A stretch of DNA of 64,000 bases. Origin: Anaeramoeba flamelloides. Its lineage: Eukaryota; Metamonada; Anaeramoebidae. Position 1 is the stretch's first letter. Every line of letters starts with the position of its first letter. A model generated the notes under the pieces. It saw only the letters and a program-made list of their open reading frames with translations. It had not been told where the DNA came from and did no database searches. This document shows, one piece after another, positions 35,182 to 45,874 of the stretch. Made by a program: the position numbers and the translations under genes. The DNA lies in the NCBI GenBank assembly GCA_027625915.1, contig JANTQA010000023.1, forward strand, positions 20,646,001 through 20,710,000, given 5' to 3'.

Positions 35182-38100
35182 TATTTTTTTAGAATTTCAA
35201 TCGTTCAAAATTTTTCTTATAAGAAACTACTATTTTTTAAAAAATAAAATGAAATCCTGTTTAGAGACTGAAAATTTTTTTTTTTATAATTTGTGTTTTT
35301 ACTTTTGAAATGGAGAGTTAACATCATCTAAACAATTTATTAATTTGAGCCAATTTTTTGAAATCCAAAATTGATAAGTTTCCAATATAAAACTTAAAAA
35401 AGTAAATCTATTATTTTTATCATAAAGTTATTATTTTTTAGAAAAATAAGCTAAAAAAAATGATAAATGCTAACCTTTTTTGGGTGTCATATTTATATTG
35501 GATATTTCTTGAAAAAAGATCTTTATTTAATGTTACTCTACTGATTATGAGTATTATTTAATTTTTCTCTTTTTTTTGATTTTTTGAGAAATAAATAGCT
35601 CAGTTCTTGGAAATGGTGTCTTAATAGTAAAAATAGAAGAGGTAGGGAAATAGAAGAAATATGAATTTTCTCTAGATCTAAATTAACAAGTTAAATTTTT
35701 CTTCAAAAAAATAAATTTTAAAAGTTGTTGTCATTAATAAGTTTTAGCTATTTTGAGAGTTGAAAAAGGGATGAAGAAAATAATCTTTATAAAAAGGTTT
35801 AAATTTCGAAAAAATTACTTTTTGAGTTGAGAGTCTCTTATGTTAAAACAGTTTTAAATAATACAAAATTTCCTCTAGCTTTTTAGATCTAAAAAGAAGC
35901 TAAAACTAAAAAGAATTTTTTTTTATTTTTTTTGTTTTTATTTTTTTTCCTTGAAGATCCGCACTATTTCAACAAATAAATAACTTACACAATTTGACTC
36001 ATTTTTTAGACAACAAGAAAAATGTTTTTCTTTCTGGGCGATATCAATATCACCCTCTCAAGATAAATATATTGCATATTTTCTCAACTTTTAACAAATA
36101 CCTACAGTTAAGTTAATTCTTGAAAATTTTTGTAATATATTATTTGTTTTTTGTATGGATAAGTTTTGATTTTGAATGAATTTTTTTTATTTTGTTAATA
36201 TTTTTCATTTTTGAATATTCCAATTAAAACTCAACAAATAGACACAACTGAGGGGCTCTGTGATTAAACAACTCTAATTTTTTATGAAGCTTAACAAAAA
36301 ATTTCTCAATGAAATTTAGATTCTAATATTTAAAATTTTTTTTGTTCTTTGAGGTTTTAAAAAAGTTGTTTTCTGGTTTTCAAAAAATGAAAAACAATTG
36401 CAAAAAAAGTTTTAATTTTCATAAATTTTTAACGTATTGTTTGACCTTATTCACGTTAATAGTTATCACAATTCAAATCATATTTGGACTAAAAAGAATC
36501 ATATTTTGAATTTTGAGGATAAAATTACCTAATTCCCAAATATCTTCAATTAAAACTATTATTTTGAAAAATCAAATTAGATTTTTTATTTTAAAAATAG
36601 TTCCAAAGTAAAATTAGTAAATGACTTTTAAACTTTAATTATTATATCTACTCTTCTTTTTAAAGCAATAGAATTTTTTTTCACTGGACTATTAAATGTG
36701 TTTTTCTGTTTAACTCAAAGAATTATCTCAAAAGAGGAAAAAATATTTAAATTATTTTTCCGAGCAATAAAGACTTGTGATTGAACAACAGTGATTGAAA
36801 TCTGGTGTCAAAAAATGGTAAAAACTCTTTATATTGTACAGTGGTGTAAATAACCCCTGTTTTTTATTTTAAAACATTACTAAAATTTAGCTCATACAAA
36901 AAATATTGGCTGACTCTAGAAATAAAAGAAACAAATCAAGGGAATGGTAACAACATTATATAAACAAGAAATATGGTTCTTTAAATAAATTTTAAAAAAG
37001 AATTATGGAGATATTGAAAGATTAAAATATAATTTTTTGACAAAAAAAATGAGAAAAATGTAATTTTTTTAATTTTTATTAGAAAAATCATTTAATCTCA
37101 CAAATTTTGTAAATTTGATAAAATTTTTGAAACAAAAGTATTTAATATTATTGATTCATTTCGATTAATCAAAGATCTAACCTCTAAAGACAATTTAAAT
37201 CTGAACCAAGAATATATGTGTGTCTACCTATCTTCTAATTCCCAAGTCTGAAAAAACTAACCCGGGTTAAATTGTTGTAATGGGTTAAAGGTTATCAACA
37301 CGGGTTATTTACAACACTGTAAGAAACAAAACCATTTTAATGATTTTCTATTTTTGAAAATAAATACATAAATAGATTTGATCTTATCCGAAAAAGATTT
37401 CTTTTCTGTTTTAGGATTATTTTTTATCATATTATTTTTTTTCATGAATGAGTTTTTGTAGAGATTACCTGTTTTTTATGCAAATTGTTTTGTCTTTTAT
37501 TGTTTTTTCTTTCTTAATGCTCAACGTAAAGTTTATTTTCGTAACTTAATTTCAATAAAAGAATACCCAAAAATAGCTTTTTTTTTCTAAAGTCGGTAAT
37601 TTTGAAAAAGGAGGACATTCAAATCTTCATGATTTCAATAGCTATCTTTTCAAAATTACACAAAATTATCATACCTTTGAAAAAATAATTAATAAAAGAT
37701 GTATAACCTAAATCCAATAGATAGTTTTGGCTAACTTCAAATTTGGGAATTTTTTTTTCCTTGTAGTGGTGTGACATCAAAAAAATTCTCTTCCAAGGAG
37801 TGACTATAAACAAATTCTATATATACCCAACAAATATGAACAATGAATTCTAGTTTAGGTTTTTAGGATTTTTTATAAATTAATCGAAAGAAAAAATTTT
37901 GTGTTACAAAAAGAGCAGATTATTTTTAGATTTTATTTTTTCGTATATTTGTAAATTCTCACTAATCCTTGGGTATTCTAATTAGTGTGGTATTGGCGTG
38001 TAGTGGAATTATAGAAATTCACTCTACAAATAATTGCAAAATATTTATTAGTCAATCATATAAACAATCTAATTGGGTTGTTATACTGTAGGGTATACTT

Positions 38101-38674
38101 TTAATTGCAAAATACAGATCAAAATCTCTTTCTTTTTTCTAAAAAAATAAAATAGCAAATAATTCATAAATCATTAAAATACCTGAAATTATAAAAGGGA
38201 AATAATTAATATACCAAATTAAGAATTTAGATTTGAATTTGATGTTCTTTGAAACACTTTTTGTAAAAATGAATGTTTTTTTTTTTAATTGATTTTTCAA
38301 CCAATAGTATTTTTCAGGAAGTAATACTTGTTTTTGTATCCGAAAAAAACCAACATTTATTCTCCAGGAAAAAACTTTTTCTTTTTGTTAATTGATAAAA
38401 GATAATCCAATCCTTAACTAAATTTGATAGTTGGTGTTTTTTTGGAGACTTTGAATACTTTGGGAATTTCTCATCTATTAAAACAGCGACCAAGATCTAT
38501 CAAAAACAATTTGAAAAATAAGGTATCTTTTCGGAATTAGAAAAGACAAAAATTAACCACTTGTTTTGATTTGATTTACTATAGTTGCTAAAGTTGAAAA
38601 GTAGAAATTCTGTTCAAAAAATTATTTTTTCAAATTTCTTTGATTTGCAAAATTCTTTCCAAAAAATAAAAGAA
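35182..38674. other. Intergenic downstream of the DENN gene
   Basis: AATAAA at about 35243 may end the DENN transcript. One TIR element at 36839-37319; otherwise nothing recognised. Confidence 0.6.
36839..37319. mobile_element. TIR element, CAGTGGTGTAAATAACCC, 481 bp, TA-flanked
   Basis: Left CAGTGGTGTAAATAACCCCT, right ACGGGTTATTTACAACACTG, TA on both sides; Tc1/mariner-like ends. No coding left. The right end also holds internal GGGTTA / TAACCC copies. Confidence 0.8.
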
Positions 38675-38885
38675 ATGGAAAAAGAAAAATTCCCAAAGAA
38701 AACAAAAAAAAAACATTCTCACAAAAATAAAAAAAAAACAAAATCGAGCCACGAGCATACAACTACCACAACCAATTCTATAAAAACAGAAAAACACAAA
38801 CCAAAAGTACAAGCCAAACCGAAAGAAGGTGAAAAAAAGAGTCTCTTCACGTCAAGCAAACACAAAAAAAGATCTGAGAGAAAAA
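38675..38885 (+). CDS. Possible first exon of a Lys-rich hypothetical protein
   Basis: An ATG opens 70 codons of Lys/His/Thr/Ser-rich sequence (for example KHSHKNKKKTKSSHEH and TTTTTNSIKTEKHKPK) that is less monotonous than intergenic DNA, and it ends at a plausible donor GTAATTATTTG followed by the T-rich stretch typical of intron starts here. I could not find a convincing second exon: candidate acceptors at about 38940 and 39131 each run quickly into a stop. Open stretches with balanced composition lie at about 39200-39335 and 39360-39510 and could be further exons, but phases do not join simply. No family is recognised. It may be a real gene, a decayed one, or chance. Confidence 0.25.
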
Positions 38886-39744
38886 GTAATTATTTGTTTT
38901 TACTTTTTTTTTTCTATTTTACGATCCTTTTGTCAAAAAAGTCAATTCCATAAAAAAAAAAAAAAAGAACAAGAACAAGAACAAGAACAATTTCTTGGTT
39001 TCTACAAACAAACTGATTAACTTAATTTTGTTTTTTTTTTGAAATCAACTTGAGAGAATTCTGCTCTTTGGTTAAATGTATTTTAAAATTCTTCTTGTTT
39101 TTGAAGATAAGAAAGTTTCCTCTTCATTTTAGTCTCTAAACACAAATGCTAAAGAGGCTCATGGTTTTTAAATCCTAACTCCAAATCACACTTGCTTAAA
39201 TTAATTCACCAAATATTTTTGAATCGTTTTTTGGCGATCAAAAAAACCATTTTGAATCTTTTTTCATTTGTATAATTTCCGAAAGAGTTGTTTTAACACT
39301 CAATCTTGAAATGAACCCTAAAAACCAAGTGTGTCTCTAAGTGCAATTTTTTCCTTTCCTCTTACCGAAAAAGATATTCAACAAAATTTTCGCTCTTCTT
39401 TCAAAAAAAACAAAAAAATCAGATAAAGAAAATAAATCCTTCGAGTTTCGACTCAAAAAGAAAAATCAGATTACAATATTTAATTTATTCAAAGGAACTC
39501 TTTGTTTTTAGATACCATTTGATTTTTGTGATTTTTATTATTTCTGTAATTTGTTATTAAAGCATAAATTCAGCAGTTATGGGGTTATTTTATTTTATTT
39601 TAAAAGTATTTTAAATCAGATAAATATCTACCAAATGGGGTTATCAATTATATAGACTCTGAAAGAATTATTTGTTCTTTTACATTGAAAAAATATTTTT
39701 TTTTGAATTTTTCTGTTAGGTTTTTTTTTAATTTTTGAATTTTA

Positions 39745-40105
39745 GTAAGGAAAAAATACCCAGATCTGAAAATAATCCCTTACAACTATTTTTAATTGTG
39801 AATATTTGGAAAACTGTTGTGTATTTCTAAATATTTCAAATCAAATCCTTTTTTATAAATAACCAATTTTTCTATGAGCTAAGTAATAAATCTACCTAAA
39901 GTTCATTAGAGTGAGGGATCTATAGAATACTCAAATAATTGTTTGATAACCTCCTAAGTAGATCTACTTTTTTTGGAAAAAAAAATAGAGTTTTATAGAG
40001 GTTTGTTATGAATTTCGACAAGCATAATTTTTATTCTTATTTTTTGATTGATTGAATATTATTCTGAACAAGTGTAATTTTAATTAATCGTCATTCTACT
40101 AAGTG
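39745..40105. repeat. Partial copy of family F
   Basis: Shares ATAAATCTACCTAAAG, TTGTTTGATAACCT and AAGTAGATCTA with 63700-63795, and its start aligns with the left end of 8900-9361. Confidence 0.6.
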
Positions 40106-40766
40106 ACAGAAACTTTGTTTCAATCAAAGGTGCCCAGCATTTTTTTCAAATATCAATTCTTATTTTACATTAGCCTTTAAAGAACAAATAAGAAATAAAT
40201 GGTATAATAAACATCAAAGGATAGTTGATATTCTGTATTTAGGAAAACTAATAAATCAATAGAATTTCTTAAAAATTGAAAAACTCAAAATTCTTAGGGC
40301 ATTTTAAGAAAAACAACAATGTTCATTTTGTTCTTCAATTGAAGATCCAAATAAAATTCCAATAGAAATCAATATCATTCCTCTAAATCAGTTTCACTTT
40401 TCAATAACAATAGAATAACACATTTTTTTTACCTAATTGGCTATCTATCTTAGAATAAAAAAAAATTGTTCAAATAAATATTGAATTATGTATCAAAAAA
40501 AAAAATCATAAAAAAAAAGAAAAGGAAAATGAGAAATAAAACACAAAAAGCATTAAATTAAAATTTTCCCAAAATACTTTTATAAAATCTGTAAAATTCA
40601 ACTTAAGGGAGTAGCCACGGTAAAGGAAAATTTTTCACTTTTTTGCAATTCTGAAAAGGATCAGAAAATAATATTTTTTACTTTGTTTGTAACTCGTTGA
40701 TTTTTATTATTTAAAGTACTTCATTTATTAGATTTTTTAAATTTTTTTTTCAAAACTCAAAGAAAT

Positions 40767-40861
40767 TGCCACAATAGAATGTTGAGTTGAATTGCAAAAA
40801 ATAGTGTTTTGAATGTTGAATGACTTATCTTTTATCCTTATCTCAACATTCTATTGTGGCA
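40767..40861. repeat. 95-bp inverted repeat nested in the Tc1/IS630-like element
   Basis: TGCCACAATAGAATGTTGAG at 40767-40786 and its exact reverse complement at 40842-40861. Confidence 0.85.
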
Positions 40862-41235
40862 TTTAATTTTTTTCATTTTTTAATTTTTCATCATTTTTGA
40901 ATTTTTTTAATCCTGACAACATAAACAATTAGAATTATTTTTTTCTCAGTGACATTTGGGATTAATTGATTTTGTTTAAAATGAACAACAAAATTACAAT
41001 TGAGAGAATCATAAAAGGAAACATAAATGGGACTTAAATAGCTAGAAGATTCCAAAAAAAGAATAATTAAGTCAAATTATTACTTGTTAGGATTTTAAAT
41101 TGTTGGGTTTAGTGGAATTGGAGAAGTGAATATGATTATATTTTATCAAAGTTTAATCCACAAAATAGTTAGAAGTTTTATTCAAAGAATCTGAAATTAT
41201 CTTCTCCCAAAAAAAAAAAACTAAACCTCATTCCA

Positions 41236-41424
41236 AAAATTTGGACACATCCAAAATCAATAATAGGAAAAGAAAAAAACCCAATTTATTGTATTTTTCC
41301 AAACCTAATATAAAAACACATTTAAGTAACCTAGTATTAATGGTTTTTTAAGTAATCATTTTCATCCAAATATAAGAAAACAATATAAAACAAAAAATCA
41401 AAATAGGTGTGTCCAAAATAATAG
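41236..41424. mobile_element. MITE nested in the Tc1/IS630-like element
   Basis: Ends TTTGGACACATCC and GGTGTGTCCAAAAT are inverted over about 15 bp. It separates the two helix-turn-helix relics. Confidence 0.65.
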
Positions 41425-43703
41425 AAAGAGTTTGAACAAAAAATATATTGGTAGATTTGTTGAAATTACACCAACCATGGTTGATCGATCAAATGAGAAG
41501 ATACCATGGAAAGACTGTATGTGGATTTTTCAATTTAAGAAACTCAACTGTAACCATCTATCAACCATCGATTAAAAAATTTTCGGATCTAACTAAACAG
41601 ATTAAGTAACTGAAAAAAATAAAATGAAAACAAAACAGAAAAAGACAAAAAATGAAATAGTTTGTTGAATCAAAATTACTTCCCAATTGGATGTAAATCA
41701 GGTTATTGTTATTCTTCCAACAGTTTAAACTGTCCCCAAATTAATGGAAATAAGTTTATTTGAAAAAAAAAAAAAAAAAAAAAATATTTTATCAAAATAA
41801 TCTCAATTTTTTTATTGTTGAACATTACTAAAAAAAAAATATCAAATAATTTTTTTAAAAAATTTTTAGAGAATCTACGATCACACGCCACTAATATAAA
41901 ATGTTCTTATCTCACCTCTCACAAATTTTTATCATGTCTTATGGTGTAGCTACTCCCTTAAAACCTAAATAGATACCCTTTAATTTGATTATTTCTAAAT
42001 ACTGATTAATAACACAATTTTAATTTTTTTCAACAAGTTAGTGATAGCCCAAAGATTAAACTTAGTGGTGTGCTATATTATTATTTCCAATTTTTTGAAT
42101 ATTTTAAAACAAAAAAAAAAAAAGTACTGTTGCCAAAATAATGCGTGCAGAAAAGTTTAATCCCTGTTTTATAATAAAAAGTGTGTTTTTTTGTTATAGA
42201 AGATATAAATTGACCAATCAAAGAATCCTACAATAAAATATAAGTAAATATGGTACTGGTTTCTTAAAGTTCTATTATTTAAAAAGAAATTTGAAAAATA
42301 AAGGATAAAATGTTGAAAATTTATCTTAAAAAATAGAGAAAATTTTTATCATCAAAAAAAAAGAGTAAATTATGAAAAAACTGAGAAAATTACGGAACAT
42401 TTTCAACTATTTGTACCACTAATTTAAAATTGATTTAAAATATCCAGACCTTTACTTTCAAAATTGATTTGAACTGAGGTATACTACTTGGTGGCGAATT
42501 GGATGCTCAATTGTTAAAAGAAAAAAACAAAAAACACTGATTTTATTTTGAAATATAGATTATAGTTGTTGTGAACGCATTACTTTGATCACTTTAAAAT
42601 GAGAAAAAATGAGAAAAAAACGATTTCAATTTTGAAAGTTTCAAAATGAAATTTTTTCTTCTAATATCTATTCATACCCTTAAAACACATTTAATTCATT
42701 CACTTGTAACAACTGGGCTAATTTGACTGGAAAATGGCTTAATTCTAATTTCCAAAGTTCAATTCTTAGGGGATTAGAGTCAACATAGATTTCTCTATAA
42801 TCAAAGTGTGATGTAATTGAGTGTAAATAATATTAGTACTGTGTGGTTTGCATGGCTTTAAAAAATCTATATTCTTAATATTATTGCACAACAAATTATT
42901 GTATTTTTTACAAAGGATCTCAATTCAAAATTTTCATTTTAGAATTTGTTTTAATAATTCCTTTTTCCAAATCTAAAAATAGAAACTCCAAAAAATAGTA
43001 TTCCAGTATTTACTAATTCATATCCAGAATTTCCAAAAGTAATTATTTTTCAAAATTTTATAATTTCAGGTATTACTCAATAATTATCAATATAAAAACC
43101 CCAAAGAATGATTAGTTTTTTTTTTTTATAATAATTGTGACACAATATATTTCTAATATTTCAGAAATAATTTGTCAAAAAAATCTATTTTTTAATTATG
43201 TAATTTTTTGATTAAAAAAGATTTTTTAATGATTAATCTAAATTTCTCCACAAATTTAAGAAATATATTTTACAACTTTGGAGTCTGGATATTGATAATT
43301 CAACCATTAAATTCATGGTGAAATGCAGATTTTTTCTGAAATTATTGGGTTTTTTACTAATACATAGATCATTATTAATTGATGAAGATCAACAAATAGT
43401 ACTACTTTACTAATATAATTTTTAGAGACTTTTGGACCACTGTGCACTAATATGTGATTACACCCAATAACAACTTACTTTTAATTTTAGACTTATCCTT
43501 GGTAGACGTTAATCCCTTAAATAAAAGTAATTATTATCCAATGACTAAAGAATTTTGTTAATATTAATAATTAAAAATCTTGTCAGTGATTATTTTATGT
43601 TCCTGCTTTTTTTTTGAAGTAACATATATTTATGTTTTTAAAAGTTTACCTCAAAATTTTTACAAAGTTTTCAAACGTATTGTTAAAACAATCCACAAAC
43701 TTA

Positions 43704-43810
43704 AGGGAGTAGCAACGGTAAAGTCATAATTGTTACTTTTTTATCAATTTCAAAGTGGATCAGAATATAACATTTTTTACTTTGGTTGTGTCTCATTGAT
43801 TTTTTAGTCT
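43704..43810. mobile_element. Left-end fragment of the AGGGAGTAGC element
   Basis: TA then AGGGAGTAGCAACGGTAAAG and about 90 further bases match 40606-40710; the right end is missing. Confidence 0.65.
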
Positions 43811-44034
43811 CAAAAAGAAGAAAATAAACACCAATTTTTACGCTTTAAAAAATATCATAGAAATTTTATATCAGAAACTTTGATATCTTTAATTCAAAGT
43901 AATGTCTTCCAAATCAACAAATTTATTTATTAGGAACAATCAATTAATGATGAATAATGATTTTGAATAGTTCCATAAGAATAAAGTTCAAGAATGATAT
44001 CTTAAAATCTCATTTGCCCACTTATTTGGAAATA

Positions 44035-44748
44035 AACTCTTTTTCAAATAAAAGTGCACAGAAAATTTCAAGAATTATTTGTAATTGAATCAAATTTATT
44101 GTGATATAATTATAAAATATAAGAAACTCTATTAAAACCTATGAAAACACACAACCGAATATTTAAAACTCCAATAAAACAAAACAATAAAAATTAAAAT
44201 TAAATAATTTAAAAATTGATATGTTCCCTTTTATTTGAAATGAGAAATCTCGTTTTGTAAATTGTAGGGAAAAAAAACTTATAAAATCAATAAAAACCTT
44301 TGGAAAGGGTGAATTGGGAAAAAGTGATTTGTGTTTTATTGATAACTCTTTACACATCATACTTTTGTTCTTTAAAGTCTTATTTTAAAGATAAAGGCAC
44401 AATTCATCGGGTATTTTGTTTGAATTGTTGTTTTTTTTTTCTTTATTTTCTATTTTCTTTGTTCCATCCATCAATCCAATAATGGACTTTCTTAATTCCT
44501 TTATCGAGTACATTAGAAATCAAACTTAAACCGTTTCCATTTTTATACACTTAGATTATTTTCAAATTGTTTTCTTCTTATCTTGTTTTTTACATTTTCC
44601 AACTATTTAATACCCATAAATAAAAATACAAAAAATCAAAAAATGAATAATTAAAATGAAAATCACCAAAAAGTAATTATCTTATTAACAATCAAATCCA
44701 ATAGTATTGACAATTTGAGGAGTGTGCCCTTTTGTTTGAAAAAGAGTT
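44035..44748. mobile_element. 713-bp family TIR element, TA-flanked, copy 2
   Basis: Ends AACTCTTTTTCAAATAAAAG and CTTTTGTTTGAAAAAGAGTT. Ends 52 bp before the DBF4-like reading frame. Confidence 0.8.
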
Positions 44749-44800
44749 TAGATTATTAAAAAAAATAATAATAATTGTTTATTAAATTTAAAATTTCTTT

Positions 44801-45874
44801 ATGATTATTTTTTTTTTCTTACATATTTATTTATATAATAAAATTAATCAAGATAAAATTTTTGAAGAAAAAAAAAACAGCAGTGAAAAAGAATATAAAA
44901 AAGAAATAAAGCAAAAAAAAAATGCAAGGGGTGCAAGAGAAAAACAAAAAGGAAAAAATACAATTTTAATAAAAAAAGAAAAAAAAGAAATACAAAAAGT
45001 GCATGAAAACATTGAGAAAAGGACAAATCAGAAAAAGAAAAAGAAAAATAAGAAGAAAAATAAGAAGAAAAGAAAAGAAGAAAATTCAAACTCCACTTCA
45101 AATTCTTCTTCAAAACTAAAAGAAAATCATCAAAAAAATACTCAAGATATCAGCCAAAGCTGCGATGATGAAAATGATGAAATACAGAAAGAAATAAATT
45201 CAAAATTAAACGAAAATTCAAAAAGCAAAAAAAAAAAAAAAAACAAATATTTTTCAATTTTTGGTTGGATGAAGAACAAGAAGAAGAAGAAGAAGAAGAT
45301 GAACGAGAACGAGAACGAGAACGAGAATGAGAATGATGAGAAAGAGAGTGGTAAGAAAAAGAAAAATAATGATAATGATAATGATAGTAAAAATGATTCG
45401 CAACCCGAAAAGAAAAAAAATTCGGAATTTCAAATTAATATGGAATCCATTCGAAAATTATTTTTTTCACCATTCATTTTTATCGAAGATTCTAATAATG
45501 TAAAATCACCTTTTTATAAAGAATTTAGTAAAGATGATATCCCAAATTCTCAATATTTTTTAAAAGTTAAATCAAAGGAAAGAGATAACAATTTTTCTAT
45601 TTCCCAATTAAAAAATAAGAAATGGAAAAAGGTTAAAGTTAAAGTTAAAGGCAGTGGTACTTGTAGAATTTGTAATAAAAGATATAAAAATATGGATAAA
45701 CATATAAAAAAGAAAAAGCATAGAATGTTTTCGACAAACGATCAAAATTTTTTAGAAATAGATAATTTATTGAAAAAACTGGAAAATTGGGAAGTTGGTT
45801 CCTTGAATCAAATAGAGAACCAATTGGGTTCTAATACTAATTCTATAAAATCCAAAGATGAAATTGAAAAATGA
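44801..45874 (+). CDS. DBF4: DBF4-like regulatory subunit of CDC7 kinase (5' end uncertain)
   Basis: DBF4 binds and activates the CDC7 kinase that fires replication origins by phosphorylating MCM helicase. In this 357-residue reading frame the first 210 residues are low-complexity Lys/Glu/Asn. Then comes a motif-M-like block at 214-242 (SPFIFIEDSNNVKSPFYKEF, compare the family pattern PFxxVEDxxxxYRPxY) and a DBF4-type zinc finger at 288-307: Cys288-x2-Cys291-x9-His301-x5-His307, followed by FSTNDQNFLEIDNLLKKL as in the family. Motifs M and C together are diagnostic of DBF4. The N-terminal BRCT-like motif N was not found. The first 19 codons are T-rich and could be intron, with acceptor AATCAAG near 44853, so 5' exons may lie further upstream beyond the transposon that ends at 44748. 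Confidence 0.75.
   Translation: MIIFFFLHIYLYNKINQDKIFEEKKNSSEKEYKKEIKQKKNARGAREKQKGKNTILIKKEKKEIQKVHENIEKRTNQKKKKKNKKKNKKKRKEENSNSTSNSSSKLKENHQKNTQDISQSCDDENDEIQKEINSKLNENSKSKKKKKNKYFSIFGWMKNKKKKKKKMNENENENENENDEKESGKKKKNNDNDNDSKNDSQPEKKKNSEFQINMESIRKLFFSPFIFIEDSNNVKSPFYKEFSKDDIPNSQYFLKVKSKERDNNFSISQLKNKKWKKVKVKVKGSGTCRICNKRYKNMDKHIKKKKHRMFSTNDQNFLEIDNLLKKLENWEVGSLNQIENQLGSNTNSIKSKDEIEK

Larger units (their letters stand above)
40606..41958 (+). mobile_element. Tc1/IS630-like transposon remnant, 1353 bp, TA-flanked
   Basis: Ends AGGGAGTAGCCAC and GTAGCTACTCCCT are inverted, with TA outside. Inside, two decayed frames recall the two helix-turn-helix units of IS630/Tc1 transposases: ITIERIIKGNINGT.IARRF (about 40995-41060) and LVDLLKLHQPWLIDQMRRY with STVTIYQPSIKKF (about 41453-41585). 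No DDE catalytic domain remains. Confidence 0.65.
40111..42740. mobile_element. GGGGCCCAG-family element split by a nested transposon
   Basis: Left end AACTTTGTTTCAATCAAAGG; right end ACTGGGCTAATTTGACTGG near 42710-42740. Between them lies the element at 40606-41958 and a further unexplained block at about 41960-42590. Confidence 0.6.
38886..44800. other. Repeat-rich interval before the DBF4-like gene
   Basis: Contains nested transposons listed separately. 41960-42590 and 42745-43700 hold AT-rich sequence with no feature I recognise; any 5' exons of the DBF4-like gene would be expected here, but I found none. Confidence 0.5.

Noticed and set aside
38886-38940. C-terminal membrane anchor (NYLFLLFFFYFTILL) of the Lys-rich frame
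   Set aside because: Preceded by GTAATT and made of T-runs like the intron starts of COPB1; more likely intron.
44801-44857. N-terminal hydrophobic segment of the DBF4-like protein as a signal peptide
   Set aside because: T-rich sequence right before an AG resembles intron ends in this genome; a nuclear protein would not have a signal peptide.
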